Of a stretch of 48,531 nucleotides of DNA, positions 35,901 to 42,973 are shown in pieces (positions within the stretch are counted from its first letter, which is position 1; every line of letters begins with the position of its first letter). A program made the position numbers and the translations under genes. The notes under the pieces are model-generated. The model made no database searches, was not told the origin of the DNA, and saw nothing but the letters and a program-made list of their open reading frames with translations. Origin of the DNA: a virus; IMG/VR virus record IMGVR_UViG_3300030099_002320, positions 5,179 through 53,709 of that record; one strand, given 5' to 3'.

Positions 35901-36091
35901 TTTAAATCTCTGTTAAAATCAACACCAGTTTTTTTAAATTGTTTTTCTATATAATCTACTTCTTCTTCGGTAAAAGATGTAGGGTTTGCTTTATATATAG
36001 TATCAAGTTTTTGTAAAAACCTTTCTTGATTTATAAGACCAACTTCAAGTTCCCTAATGGTTTGTTTTAATAATCGATTGTTTAATTTCAT
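26921..36091 (-). CDS. Giant virion protein, possible virion RNA polymerase/ejection protein
   Basis: A 3,056-residue protein, ATG 36091 coupled by TAATG to the gene upstream. Residues 80-330 contain Gly/Ala-rich amphipathic stretches (AAIHGAIAGGMFGTIGNYVN), as in ejection proteins that cross the envelope. Around residues 885-915, FKTGTFRATTAMDKF is followed by NNIDIITAESATK. At 1244-1252 GGADKDADS carries D1247, D1249 and D1251, preceded by FLIMRNP and GVRVVEVVGF. This order resembles the R-x-P...NADFDGD region of the catalytic barrel of multi-subunit-type RNA polymerases, which crAss-like phages carry in giant virion proteins. The C-terminal third has FELLSLLSHPKTAITNLYGG and hydrophobic segments. 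Polymerase activity is inference; the ejection role is better supported. Confidence 0.8.
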   Translation of the reverse strand: MKLNNRLLKQTIRELEVGLINQERFLQKLDTIYKANPTSFTEEEVDYIEKQFKKTGVDFNRDLKVADANLISTANQFVSGLVEGFTTLGWSDEPDTSIESIANKVGHLVGFAPDVIASALSMGQYIPVAVAKRASLKAAGGVTKGLRAAGEAAPPAFRKEIGTDTFALQSIPMKVADKVIEQAKASFGDAGVLKDGFLAKGILKSPRFRDIGEQAAHLGIAMGVSSWTEGAKGAADAAIHGAIAGGMFGTIGNYVNVARIYANPKTRKLGENIIRRKADELAAEDRTLEGINMAIKGAIGSGLQGGMATAQNLPVPEQVYEYLLGAFFGATARDAGFIQRIKYLNKNSERFRSLEKTEQTLTRELEADPEFLALPKFDRDYVKSRIPLIQQQVFDRDVSITKVVIPEVKAILDEKGITRPTREQWEQIKAEVEQTKIAEALESVENIAVISDKDKSGLEAFKREIKENLGMDLADLVNLTSKDLNEPAISNPQIKTLVEKLRSMNISTSQDQLLVDIGRLAVETEYNLPKFKEALKEKYPEQIKDGKVFFKEVNESLLGSYLKLKKNVQIREDYEIDFSSGQPVVTRQPMRDIGDKPVGAPRQKSKYNEHIGNGRRVRIIVRQAYIQEKLHKFGLLIKDGGLVEVPIFGRKKILDFSDNDITIGSGKNKKVLYQKFEYFLKDAMLNDLNASAREQGYYIYGGAKDTGEIILHKRPFTDTEITTALQKQLLRDNKLFTQDKLTDVQAEDYASNIYYSLLDAGYIKANEPITYDKLNDGLKKFRQNPLFETVQKFNKYNSLAQGQEVKLESVDYKGKLDDNGEWKVVQIEDIPSTFKVDGEPSKSAIDAVVYIRKEIFDAISDANYRDPDSGFLKLVGFKAPREGTGTILFKTGTFRATTAMDKFMKANNIDIITAESATKTMLGIKKHKLEWNNNTKEYSIKDNIESFGIKPEELYLNYGVYENPNKLYNGLLIAKQMFDKLNKEQIGKDYDNFVADYDRMIESSVVGNPEKTKAFEQAFAKQDLSLEYNIDTISLGAINRVLESDQIKTPFGLKLLRKILERGREDYHQNIQEATDLIDVTLQQLVKYDVPNALFKTGYDIGSVIYPPYLSFINRSLTEYRHKRVVKPRVNNAVEGKLGPADPETATGLRDNQIRLGETFRDMPIMVGNDQITLGKAIDRLNVIKNDIQQFGTEINQLRDALTFLIMRNPNSGNGGVRVVEVVGFTGRRGMNVVTTSKTDYYLGGADKDADSVFMYQNMPESFKKVFKKYENELAGKNNEDALSFETPQGKEWQSLVEQYPDIKVSEGGANGTRALEDLMNSNLRIDVARNARIGKKNIEYVVSGFNRMQMVADIIQQDTAMGIPEMKLTTFIKGTMFPIGLKLKTSVRELQLDTYRGINLMADSANFTKVATYDKILDTFWSKHFEITGKPEVQGKEFDMFERYSNEYEYAFNRITELKSFKDIHSVGYRNKNVTDPTISTTIGENYLKTFGSQNRFYYHIAKALVDYPNFVINPFKFYAKEFKDFAATDVAKALILRYRELVVDHPLLQRFGLTDNYNSQLEAKDTLNLIINEPGLLHQKVFEYQGIFRSLKMSEQFIRDIQQKKPNEYGSETAEMIVKDIIDQTFMIKSLFDRGNNLSFPGKKHLELSGNDVNTLIRRIKLNFKDKYPTIYKDIEPIIETWLLSSPLKGPTTDIQKLALLDIEKENSNISKFIKDGDRLNNEDYSRALYFKNLALTKYRPNVDNISSYIAISDRGRQSFFSDMRQMLESNGQRVGEKLSQKLIDNDAIKFEEQFKTTFSIEAFDRSLSENTVYQNNFEIVEDRVKFNFFGNKDKIVDTIIEDAPSLKTKQENLDGYIGELIPQFEYLFRVESDKNAILTDKASKEIKKLREILFQNPDTIMRLEEMFMELTYNQTGVQRRLETMTTEDLVMFNKSLEMLLSKKTAFQKQREAVRKPSAIDQTLGYGQAAKYLFNLDRFEIETNARPTLDKNGKISKKRISIPVTTLEAGRVAIDKFDTYQKIIYKLQQDKVDGVYYYFNTTDKLMAEHRDLLFQAAVNKIEYNPGPDGKPRFPTQVGGEGERTYIVESYLDTQSAIKKLEDSGVVFNIPQGNIDGTLTPIKPQQFVDRIASDTSKLLQSIKNTYIKTNVKQLSKTLVDLQKVKGLSYGTNKDGAFVVEGVFKGSQTKDLDSRNLEQTFLQETGIINENRVSLLYKDMMNRNVTDREYIGKYLMSVNDYRFIKFHMELRDRIQFLLEPKGINVSKPKGKVSQKGSQAYIVKQTVLKELAKTKGEYTKYYVGDIVEGYFPRLGHGRYQANQEKLAEWIKDNVEVKFNRALQDKKLLPTYLQAKMDIDGVSHMEAALTYKRDLKAGFERMIGVSITNGQAAAERQITDLMERPNLDGFIGDYAASMTKNRGETFMPFYQKDIDAVRFYTSGLFKMWFTNLAGLRSEILLRNFDNVHKGQEWAADWSNYMRDSFTNMMGLSTYRALNLHGIQKKDQEFLRQYIKDGLTGPKEGTGRYKKDLIKDFDAAIDVMPHEQMLIFKRNNRNVEKTKAEIKALRLSRANKLVERVNSTGKYGSLYHLTSDEVAVRFFNKLDRAFGGKLFGPLPTNSKDRQFAIMQRVRQLSDLEGKFELLSLLSHPKTAITNLYGGTVNTISDTGWSAFRKANDSEWMIQNLFGGGKAEFSVVGPDGRVQKVQINSMKRIFEWMETIGVYDQMFLDLVSLDKNFGRQGVKKFWIEFISRMNKSYKEGRITSKELHDIESKRTLRETAEYLKVEIPVVEAGALPMKWSERKLRGTAFLANYINMRTILGEKIFDGIPFNSPVITDFAMKGVKASQFMYQATFRPNFANTSLGRVLTRFQPYAWNSIGRRIQITKDAKLEGWKRDTLSQKKFERQLTLDLMALALGNIFIASIFEYALSPPMNWLQDTSALLFGDEKERERAFFSSYPSQYLAPLQIVTPPIARFVLSPITAILNGDMENFYKYQVATYFPFGRLFRDLKKTYDSPAMAVDFMTGLPLRRLHSIRRNQMEQQAAIEEELDTIPED

Positions 36092-36882
36092 TAGTCAGTT
36101 AATTGTTTGAAATAACCTTCTAACTCTTTGATAGTATTATCTATCATAATCAATTCATCTTTCATCTGTCTTTGACCTGCACTAGAGAAGTTTTTAATTT
36201 GTTCTTTATTAGACTTTAATAAATTAATGTCTTTCATTATACCATTAGCAGCTATATCAAATGCAGCATTATCACCTAATACTTCTTTTTTCATAAGCAT
36301 TCTTTGAAAACTATCTTGAGCATTAGAATAACCATCTGTTACTGCTTTTACTTGTTGCATTACAGCATCTTCGGCATTACCTATCTTAGGTCCAAAGATC
36401 ATACCTCCACCTCTAAGTATACCAGCTCTACCTGTTGAAAATGCTGCAAATGCAGGATTGTCCATTAAATCAGGAACTGCAACAGAACCTACTGTTATTC
36501 CTGCTTCTTCTAAAAGTCTTTTATCTGCTAATTTTTCTGCTCTAGTTTCTTTTTTCTGTGCAAATTTATCTTCTATTCCAAGTTGTGTTCCATAATCTTC
36601 CAAAGCTCTATCTTCTGCTGCTTGTGCTCTTGTATCTGCTCTATCTTCTGCTCTTATAGCTGCAGCTTCTTGCTGAACTGATTGATAATCAGATATTCCA
36701 ATTTGTATTGCAGCGTTAGTAATTTTATTAGCTACTTCTGCTTCACCCTTTAATTGTGCTAGTATAACCTCTTTAGCAGCTGCTGTTGGATCAATATCAT
36801 CTTTAGTAAAATAATCTACTGTATTTCTTCCTACTTGTCCAAACATTATTAAAGAGTCTATCAATGATTTACTATATGACAT
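36091..36882 (-). CDS. Internal virion protein candidate
   Basis: A 263-residue helical protein, ATG 36882 behind ATAGGAGATAG. It is rich in Ala, Glu and Arg with a coiled coil (QEAAAIRAEDRADTRAQAAE). A middle stretch GRAGILRGGGMIFGPKIGNA is Gly-rich. The end is a helix with MIDNTIKELEGYFKQL. It lies between a Gly-rich protein and the giant protein, the arrangement of ejected internal proteins in podoviruses (compare T7 gp14-16). The assignment is by context. Confidence 0.7.
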   Translation of the reverse strand: MSYSKSLIDSLIMFGQVGRNTVDYFTKDDIDPTAAAKEVILAQLKGEAEVANKITNAAIQIGISDYQSVQQEAAAIRAEDRADTRAQAAEDRALEDYGTQLGIEDKFAQKKETRAEKLADKRLLEEAGITVGSVAVPDLMDNPAFAAFSTGRAGILRGGGMIFGPKIGNAEDAVMQQVKAVTDGYSNAQDSFQRMLMKKEVLGDNAAFDIAANGIMKDINLLKSNKEQIKNFSSAGQRQMKDELIMIDNTIKELEGYFKQLTD

Positions 36883-36891
36883 TTCTATCTC

Positions 36892-37587
36892 CTATACATT
36901 ATCTAATACGTTAATCTTACTACCAGTATACTGAGATAACTCTAATAAATTATTCTGTATACTTCTTAATTGACTTTCTTCAGACTGGTCTAGTCTAAAT
37001 TGTGCTTGCTGTTCTTGTAGTTGCAAGTTATCTGCACTCATAGCAAACCTGTCATCTAACTGTGCCATAGTTGTATCTACAGCTCCAGAGCCAGCTAAAT
37101 TAGTAGCACCTAAATTATACTGAGCTCTTTCTCTTACTCTCTCAAAATTGTCTACAGCAGCTTCTTGTCTAAAACCAACAGACTGACCAAGAAAATCTCT
37201 TTGAACTCCAAAATCTTCTCTTACTCCTCCAGCTGCTTCTACTAATCTTTGTTCAGCCTCTAATGCTTTTTGTTTTCTTTCTCTAAGCATTTTCCTTCTT
37301 CTACGTCTTGCTTTTCTTGCTGCAAAAAAACCGCCAACTAAACCTATAGCTCCTAATGCAAATCCCAAAGGATTAGCTGCTGCTGCTCCAGCAAGTTTAC
37401 CACCAAACTTACCCATAGCACCACCAAGTCTAGGCATTGCAGGAGTTATTCTACTTCCCATGTTAGCAAAACGAGAACCAAATCCAGATGCAGAACCTAT
37501 ATTGCTACCCATACTACTTGATCCAAAAAATTGTGCAGCATTAAAACTAGGCATTCTATATTGCAAATCATCATTATAATCAGTCAT
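36892..37587 (-). CDS. Gly-rich internal virion or ejection protein
   Basis: A 231-residue protein, ATG 37587, with GGAGGAG upstream and TAATG coupling. The N-terminal 90 residues are Gly/Ser/Ala-rich and hydrophobic (AANPLGFALGAIGLVGGFFA), a probable membrane-spanning hairpin or glycine zipper. A basic patch (RKARRRRRKMLRERKQKALE) and then a long Gln-rich helix follow. This resembles small ejection proteins that build a channel through the envelope. Family name not recognised. Confidence 0.72.
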   Translation of the reverse strand: MTDYNDDLQYRMPSFNAAQFFGSSSMGSNIGSASGFGSRFANMGSRITPAMPRLGGAMGKFGGKLAGAAAANPLGFALGAIGLVGGFFAARKARRRRRKMLRERKQKALEAEQRLVEAAGGVREDFGVQRDFLGQSVGFRQEAAVDNFERVRERAQYNLGATNLAGSGAVDTTMAQLDDRFAMSADNLQLQEQQAQFRLDQSEESQLRSIQNNLLELSQYTGSKINVLDNV

Positions 37588-38039
37588 TATATAATCTCCT
37601 CCCCTCTTTCATCAAAAGATACAAACTCCATACCTAATAAATCCATAACTTGAGGCAGTCCAAAACTATATGCATATCTTTTTGAAGCTTCTTGTTTATT
37701 TATTCTCATTTGAATCATATTATTATTCATAGATATAGGTTCTTTCATTTTTTCTAATTGTTTTCTTTTTTTAAAATCTCTTTCAAGTTGTAAAGCATTT
37801 TGTTTTTTCATTTCTTTATCAAAATAAGGATCACGAGTATTAGGAGTACCTTGTAATTCATTTTGCCCCATACGTCTCATTTCTTCTGCCTGATCTAAAC
37901 TGTCTTGTTGTGCTTGCATTGCTCTAACAAAATCTGGATTAGGCGTAGGATTACCACCATCGCTTCCCATTATCTTTTTTTCAGATAAAAAAGGTAGCAT
38001 TAAATCTTGTGCTGAACCTTTCTTTTTACCTTGTGCCAT
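37587..38039 (-). CDS. Hypothetical structural protein
   Basis: A 150-residue hydrophilic protein, ATG 38039 behind AAGGAG. It has a charged middle (KEMKKQNALQLERDFKKRKQ) and an N-terminal SAQDLMLPFLSEKKI. It is coupled to the lysozyme gene upstream and to the Gly-rich protein downstream. It is probably part of the same internal or tail module, but no family or motif identifies it. Confidence 0.7.
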   Translation of the reverse strand: MAQGKKKGSAQDLMLPFLSEKKIMGSDGGNPTPNPDFVRAMQAQQDSLDQAEEMRRMGQNELQGTPNTRDPYFDKEMKKQNALQLERDFKKRKQLEKMKEPISMNNNMIQMRINKQEASKRYAYSFGLPQVMDLLGMEFVSFDERGEEII

Positions 38040-38533
38040 TATACATTCTCCTTAATATTCTCTATTGCCTCTACAAAATCTTTTACTCTTACTGGTGTTT
38101 GCTTGTACCATCTAGAGTATCTTTCTTCTTCTTTGTTAGCATACATAATTTCATCTATTGCTTTATCATACTCCTTATGACACAATGCTTTCCATGCTGA
38201 TGGAAACTTTCTAAACCACTTAGTACCAAGTTGAAAGTTTACAGATGTTAAAGCTATTTTGAAATCAACATCATGTATATTTAGTATTTTACATTGATCA
38301 TTACAAGCATCTAATGATTTCTGTATATCATTATCATACCACTCTCTAATAATAGACTCTTTTAATAAACACCCTACTGGATATATTTTTTTTTCTTCAG
38401 AAGATAATAAATGTCCTATGCCACCAGTAGGTTTACCCAATGTATCTAAGTATACTACATTCTTATAACCTTCACGCAACTTAATATGGTCGTAAAGTTT
38501 TTGTCTAAAACTAATATCGTTAGGCACTATCAT
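38039..38533 (-). CDS. T4-type lysozyme (endolysin or virion lysozyme)
   Basis: A 164-residue GH24 muramidase. The catalytic triad has T4 lysozyme spacing: Glu21 in LREGYK, Asp30 in VYLDTLG and Thr36 in PTGGIGHLL, equivalent to T4 Glu11, Asp20 and Thr26. The C-terminal part is helical (ALTSVNFQLGTKWFRKF) as in the family. Start ATG 38533 overlaps the upstream stop as ATGA. There is no signal peptide, so it needs a holin or is carried in the virion. It sits among virion genes, so local wall digestion during entry is as likely as release. It shows that the host has peptidoglycan. Confidence 0.93.
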   Translation of the reverse strand: MIVPNDISFRQKLYDHIKLREGYKNVVYLDTLGKPTGGIGHLLSSEEKKIYPVGCLLKESIIREWYDNDIQKSLDACNDQCKILNIHDVDFKIALTSVNFQLGTKWFRKFPSAWKALCHKEYDKAIDEIMYANKEEERYSRWYKQTPVRVKDFVEAIENIKENV

Positions 38534-39012
38534 AAATTACCTGCATTAAAATATTCTTCTGGTATAAAATTTTCTACACCTTGTAAAAATATATTAACAA
38601 AATTTTCATCTGGTATAGGTATTCCTGCATCTGTTCTTATTTTATTAGTTGACTTATCTAAACTAAATAAAAATCTTCTCGCAGCTGAAAACTGATTGCT
38701 CTTATCATAGCCATACATTTTTCTTATAGACTCTAATTGATCTGCAGGTATCTTATCAACAAAGTTATTTATAGTCTCAGCATTTTTTGCAACAGTATCT
38801 AGTCCTTTTTGAAACCTTTGTTCTGGTGTCATTAAAAAGTTTTGAACGCCAGTTACCATTCCATGCAATCCAGTCATTGCACTTATTCCTCCAACAACAT
38901 CCATTAAACCAGCTCCAGGTCCACTTACTTGAGCAAATTGATCTTTTACTGCTTGACGTTTTCCAAACTGATTAAACTCTGTCATAGCATTTTTTGCTTG
39001 ATATATACTCAT
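38530..39012 (-). CDS. Hypothetical protein of the tail-internal module
   Basis: A 160-residue protein; ATG 39012 is supported by GGAGGAAAT and by an ATGA overlap with the stop upstream, rather than an earlier in-frame codon. The sequence has AKNAMTEFNQFGKRQAVKDQ, a mildly hydrophobic part (GAGLMDVVGGISAMTGLHGM) and a helix with DKIPADQLESIRKMYGYDKS. It is probably a virion or assembly protein; the hydrophobic section might contact a membrane. Confidence 0.7.
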   Translation of the reverse strand: MSIYQAKNAMTEFNQFGKRQAVKDQFAQVSGPGAGLMDVVGGISAMTGLHGMVTGVQNFLMTPEQRFQKGLDTVAKNAETINNFVDKIPADQLESIRKMYGYDKSNQFSAARRFLFSLDKSTNKIRTDAGIPIPDENFVNIFLQGVENFIPEEYFNAGNL

Positions 39013-39236
39013 ATTTCCTCCAATTTTGTTTTCATCCATCTATTCTCTACTTTTATATAAAGATAATGTTCGTCTTGTTCTTTTACTACCAATCTATCTC
39101 CATCTGAACCTTCAAAATTATTAGGTTTAGTTTTTTTAGAAGTTATATGTGTAGTAAATTGTTGTTTAACATTGTCAACTTCTCTATCTAAATCTTTTAA
39201 TTCACTTAATGATTCTATTAATGTTTGTTTTTCCAT
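39009..39236 (-). CDS. Small coiled-coil protein
   Basis: A 75-residue protein, ATG 39236 coupled by TAATG to the large tail protein, with AGGTA upstream. It has a helix (TLIESLSELKDLDREVDNVK) followed by a beta-like C-terminus (DRLVVKEQDEHYLYIKVENR). The stop overlaps the next start. It may be a chaperone or minor tail component. Confidence 0.68.
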   Translation of the reverse strand: MEKQTLIESLSELKDLDREVDNVKQQFTTHITSKKTKPNNFEGSDGDRLVVKEQDEHYLYIKVENRWMKTKLEEI

Positions 39237-41662
39237 TACCTATATACCTTATCTCTGTATACAATCTGTATATCATTAACTTCAAATCCAGCGTTTACGG
39301 CCCCTGTACTCTTTAAGGCTATACCAAAGCTCACTAAGTTCTTAAAAGTGTCAGGAAGGACCAATTTAATCGTTTTAAAGGTATTTGTAGTGTTTGTTAA
39401 TGCACCAATATCAGTTAAATCTAATGGTGTATTGTCTCTTTTTGTGCCAAATCCCTGTAATGTTATGTTAGCTGTTTGTTTACAATTTATATAAATAGTA
39501 TTAATGTTTTTATTTACCATAGGAGTACCAAAATCAAACTCTTTAGACTTCATTATAACTCCTGTTTTTGTAAAAGTTAAAGGAGTGTTACTCCATTTTT
39601 TTAATTCACCATCACCAGATACTACCTCCATCCAATTTAGATCACCATTTTCTCTTGTAATAATATTAGTAATATCATTTGTTGTTGCTACATCACCAGT
39701 TGTCCATGACTCAGACTTAATATCATATAATAATATATTAGCAGGAAAACTATTAACATTTACAGTTTGTTTGCTTCTAATATATATTTGTTTTGTTTTA
39801 GGTATATATCCTATAACATTATTATCATGATAGTATTTTTCTCCCCAATCATCAAACTTTGGTTGTCCATTTTTACCTAAAGTAATATCAACAATTCTTT
39901 TTCCTGTGTAAAGAAAAGCTCCGTATTTATTAAACCAAGCTACAAATCCTTCACCTTTTGTTACATGATATTCTTTTTCACAACCTTTATAGTCGTATGC
40001 TGCTTCTAAAAATTCTATATTTCTACTTGTATTTATAATAAATAAATTACGTTTTTTAAATTGTAACAACTTACTACCTAATGACTCTAGCCTAATAATG
40101 CTATCACCATCTTCAACTTCTACATCTATAAAAGAAGTTTCTGGTATTATATCAAACTTACCAGTTCTAGACTTTAATACTCTATCAGATTTAGTAACAA
40201 GGTTATTATCTTTATCATAATACTGAACATTACCAACATACAATCTTCTATTCATTACTGTGTGTGTTTTAAATCCTGTGTTAGCTCTACCTATAACAGA
40301 TGTATCATCATTTATAAAAGGTTCTGCTGTTGATAAACTTGTTACTACTTTACCATCTCCTGTGGTATCTGTAGCATTTGCAAAAAAATTAGTAGGAAAC
40401 ATAAAATTATTTTTACTATTTGCTTCTATAACACCAAAGGCACTATAGTCATTACTACCAGCCATTCTTATTCCTTCTTCAAAATCAACTTCACAAAATA
40501 AATATTTTGCAGATACTGATCCAGTATGTCTGTCTTCCCCTTCTACAAAATCATTTATTAATCCCCAGTATATTTTAAAACCACAATAGTTATGAGCTTT
40601 ATCTCCCATTCTTCCAATTAAAGCAAATCTTAATTTTTGTTGTATATTATCAGAACTTCCATGTTGTGGTGCAATACCTAAAAATGTTGTATTAGATTCT
40701 TGCTCTGATGTAGTATTATAATTTTTATAAACCTTAGTAGCCCAAAAACCATATCTACTTTCCTGTGTTAATGTAATCGTAGAATCATTATCATCATTAT
40801 TGTTATTAGGAAAGTACGCTAAAAATGCCATAGAACCATCTCCATTAACATCATAAGCATTGCTAGAAAAAGTTTCATAATTATCTAATTCTAATTCTAA
40901 CCAATTACTCATACTTTGAAATGAAAACTCTGTTCCACTTATAGCTGATAACGTATTTGCTCTTGGCATATAAACTTCACTACCAAACTCTGGTTTAAAT
41001 AAATTAATATTTTGATTGTTAGAATCTGGAGTAGCATGATTATACAAAGCATTTACATCATAACTATATGGAGCAGCTGAACTACCACCACGAATAGGTG
41101 CTACAAACATATCTACAACCTTGTATGTACCTGTACTTAAAACATTTCTAATAGATTCTGTAGTGTTAGTTCCTAATGTTCTTGAATATTTGTAATATGC
41201 TAAAGTCTTTGCTTTATTATTTTCACTACCATAGTGAGGAACTACTCTAACTACACCATCAATAGTATACATATTTAACAAAGCATTATCACTACCATAG
41301 TCTATATCAAAAGCAGATGACTCTAAAGCATGTCCTCCTCCAGATAAATCTAAAGCAACAACTTTTGTATTTGGTTTATCATGTATGAATAAGTATTCTG
41401 TTTCAGATACAGTTTCAGCACCGCTAAGATTTCTATCAAAGTTTGTATTATGTATACCATTTCCATAGTTTACAGAATTAAGAGCATCTAAAGCATTAGC
41501 TGTTAAATTTTCAGCTGCATTACCTATTAATTTAATTTTACCAGGTACTTCATTATCTAAATTCAATAGTAATTGAAATTCGTTATCTACTAAATCTCTT
41601 GGTGATGTATTGTTATTAAGACCACCACTAAAGTTTGTAATGTTAATTGTTTTCTTAGGCAT
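39236..41662 (-). CDS. Large tail protein (tail tube/nozzle type)
   Basis: An 808-residue protein. ATG 41662 (MPKKTINITNFSGGLNN) is chosen over an upstream in-frame codon because AGGA lies before it and it overlaps the previous stop by 8 bp. The opening 'NITNFSGGLNNNTSPRDLVD...NEFQLLLNLDNEVPG' is characteristic of phage tail-tubular or nozzle proteins. The rest is almost entirely strand and Asn/Thr-rich, consistent with a beta-propeller or barrel. It would form the distal tail tube linked to the fibres. The family assignment is from the N-terminal motif and size. Confidence 0.75.
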   Translation of the reverse strand: MPKKTINITNFSGGLNNNTSPRDLVDNEFQLLLNLDNEVPGKIKLIGNAAENLTANALDALNSVNYGNGIHNTNFDRNLSGAETVSETEYLFIHDKPNTKVVALDLSGGGHALESSAFDIDYGSDNALLNMYTIDGVVRVVPHYGSENNKAKTLAYYKYSRTLGTNTTESIRNVLSTGTYKVVDMFVAPIRGGSSAAPYSYDVNALYNHATPDSNNQNINLFKPEFGSEVYMPRANTLSAISGTEFSFQSMSNWLELELDNYETFSSNAYDVNGDGSMAFLAYFPNNNNDDNDSTITLTQESRYGFWATKVYKNYNTTSEQESNTTFLGIAPQHGSSDNIQQKLRFALIGRMGDKAHNYCGFKIYWGLINDFVEGEDRHTGSVSAKYLFCEVDFEEGIRMAGSNDYSAFGVIEANSKNNFMFPTNFFANATDTTGDGKVVTSLSTAEPFINDDTSVIGRANTGFKTHTVMNRRLYVGNVQYYDKDNNLVTKSDRVLKSRTGKFDIIPETSFIDVEVEDGDSIIRLESLGSKLLQFKKRNLFIINTSRNIEFLEAAYDYKGCEKEYHVTKGEGFVAWFNKYGAFLYTGKRIVDITLGKNGQPKFDDWGEKYYHDNNVIGYIPKTKQIYIRSKQTVNVNSFPANILLYDIKSESWTTGDVATTNDITNIITRENGDLNWMEVVSGDGELKKWSNTPLTFTKTGVIMKSKEFDFGTPMVNKNINTIYINCKQTANITLQGFGTKRDNTPLDLTDIGALTNTTNTFKTIKLVLPDTFKNLVSFGIALKSTGAVNAGFEVNDIQIVYRDKVYR

Positions 41663-41837
41663 TTGCTTTTTTCCTAAGTTGTGTACAGAATACATTACCT
41701 CTAGTAATTTCATCCATAGTTACAGCTTTCACTTTCTTTTTAGACTTTGTTTTTAAACTATACTTTCTTCTACTATCGTTTATAGATGTTCCTTTAAATT
41801 CTTGTCCTTTACCAGTTGATGTATTATATATTCCCAT
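41655..41837 (-). CDS. Small basic hypothetical protein
   Basis: A 60-residue protein, start at 41837, overlapping the phosphoesterase gene by 14 bp and the tail protein gene by 8 bp. It is basic (SRRKYSLKTKSKKKVKAVTM) with MGIYNTSTGKGQEFKG at the front. It appears translationally linked to both. Function unknown. Confidence 0.68.
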   Translation of the reverse strand: MGIYNTSTGKGQEFKGTSINDSRRKYSLKTKSKKKVKAVTMDEITRGNVFCTQLRKKANA

Positions 41838-42591
41838 CTATTATCTCTCCCCATAAAGATGTTTTACCATCTATTATTTCCACTACTTCTACTTTAAATT
41901 CACCATTGTTGTACCAATCTACAACAGCAAATGCATGACCCCAGTTGTGCAATCTACCCTTAAGCCATTTATTTTGTTCATGTGACATATCTTTTAAACA
42001 CCCCATAGACCAAGCACCAATATTGCCATTAAGCTTTGTCAGTGTATGTCTCTGTATATCATGTGTATGTCCATACATCACATTTTCTCCATAAGTTTCT
42101 AAATGTTTCTTTGCATGATATGTTGTAGCAAATGCTCCATGAAAGAATGTTAGTTTTCCTATTTGTATTGGTAAGTTATATTCGGTATATTTATACCCTC
42201 TTTCTTTTATTTTACACGCTTTAAAAAAGCTGTAATTACTAAGATAGGGATACTTGTTAGAAAAATTATCCAACCAGAGATCGTGATTGCCTTGTAATAA
42301 ATATTTCTTTTTACATTTGACTTCATCTAAAACCTCATCCCAAATATCCAACCCTTTATTAACCAACCGTATATCTTCATTAACAATAGGCAATTGAAAC
42401 TCAAGTGGTGGTAACTTTTTATCTTTATACTTCCACGCAGATACTGACTCCCACTCACCAACATCTCCAAGATTAACAAATACATCTGGTTTTATTTTAC
42501 GTATAGCTTTCACTACACAATTTACTGCAGCTTTATCATGTAAAGGATAATGCTGGTCTGGTATTATAATACCACGTTGCTTAAGTTTCAA
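41824..42591 (-). CDS. Calcineurin-like metallophosphoesterase (TTG start)
   Basis: A 255-residue protein starting at TTG 42591, with AGGAGGT five bases upstream, which decides the start. The two-metal active site is visible: D12-Q-H14 (PDQHYP), G42-D43 (NLGDVGEW), G101-N-H-D104 (QGNHDLW) and G174-H-T-H177 (YGHTHDIQ). Such enzymes cleave phosphomonoesters or diesters of nucleotides, nucleic acids or proteins. It lies inside the virion-gene block, unusual for a metabolic enzyme, so it may be packaged or act late. The substrate cannot be told from the sequence. Confidence 0.9.
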   Translation of the reverse strand: MKLKQRGIIIPDQHYPLHDKAAVNCVVKAIRKIKPDVFVNLGDVGEWESVSAWKYKDKKLPPLEFQLPIVNEDIRLVNKGLDIWDEVLDEVKCKKKYLLQGNHDLWLDNFSNKYPYLSNYSFFKACKIKERGYKYTEYNLPIQIGKLTFFHGAFATTYHAKKHLETYGENVMYGHTHDIQRHTLTKLNGNIGAWSMGCLKDMSHEQNKWLKGRLHNWGHAFAVVDWYNNGEFKVEVVEIIDGKTSLWGEIIDGNI

Positions 42592-42600
42592 TGGTACCTC

Positions 42601-42759
42601 CTATTTTTTATCTAAGGCTTTTTTAACTTCAGCCCATAGTTTGTCATCAAGTTTGTTAGATGATTTAGCTACTAACCAATCACCTAAATGCATGATAACT
42701 GCTTTAATTAGTTTTTCTGTTCCTAAACTTGTTAGAACTTTACCTAATATTGGTCCCAT
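42601..42759 (-). CDS. 52-residue hypothetical protein
   Basis: ATG 42759 overlaps the upstream stop as TAATG, with GAGGAGAAAA before it. The sequence MGPILGKVLTSLGTEKLIKA continues IMHLGDWLVAKSSNKLDDKL and ends in ALDKK. It is an amphipathic helix pair, perhaps membrane-associated. It lies next to a coiled-coil protein. Unrecognised, though both ends are well defined. Confidence 0.68.
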   Translation of the reverse strand: MGPILGKVLTSLGTEKLIKAVIMHLGDWLVAKSSNKLDDKLWAEVKKALDKK

Positions 42760-42956
42760 TATTTTTTCTCCTCACAGTTTATATCGCAAGCCTCAAGACC
42801 TTTTATATATCCTTGATGCTCAATGATCATTTGTTTTACTTCTCCTAGTCTAGCATTAGCTTCCTGAATTTGTCCAGCAAGTTCATTATGTTGCTCTACT
42901 AATGTTTCCATTTTACTTTCTGCTTCTTTACGAAGATCGACTTTTTCTTTAGCCAT
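42759..42956 (-). CDS. Small coiled-coil protein
   Basis: A 65-residue protein, ATG 42956 behind GAAGGAGAAG. It is one long coiled coil (KMETLVEQHNELAGQIQEAN) with two Cys near the end (ACDINCEEKK). Its size and shape recall small spanin-like or chaperone proteins, but there is no lipobox or membrane segment. Function unknown. Confidence 0.7.
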   Translation of the reverse strand: MAKEKVDLRKEAESKMETLVEQHNELAGQIQEANARLGEVKQMIIEHQGYIKGLEACDINCEEKK

Positions 42957-42973
42957 TACTTCTCCTTCTTTTG

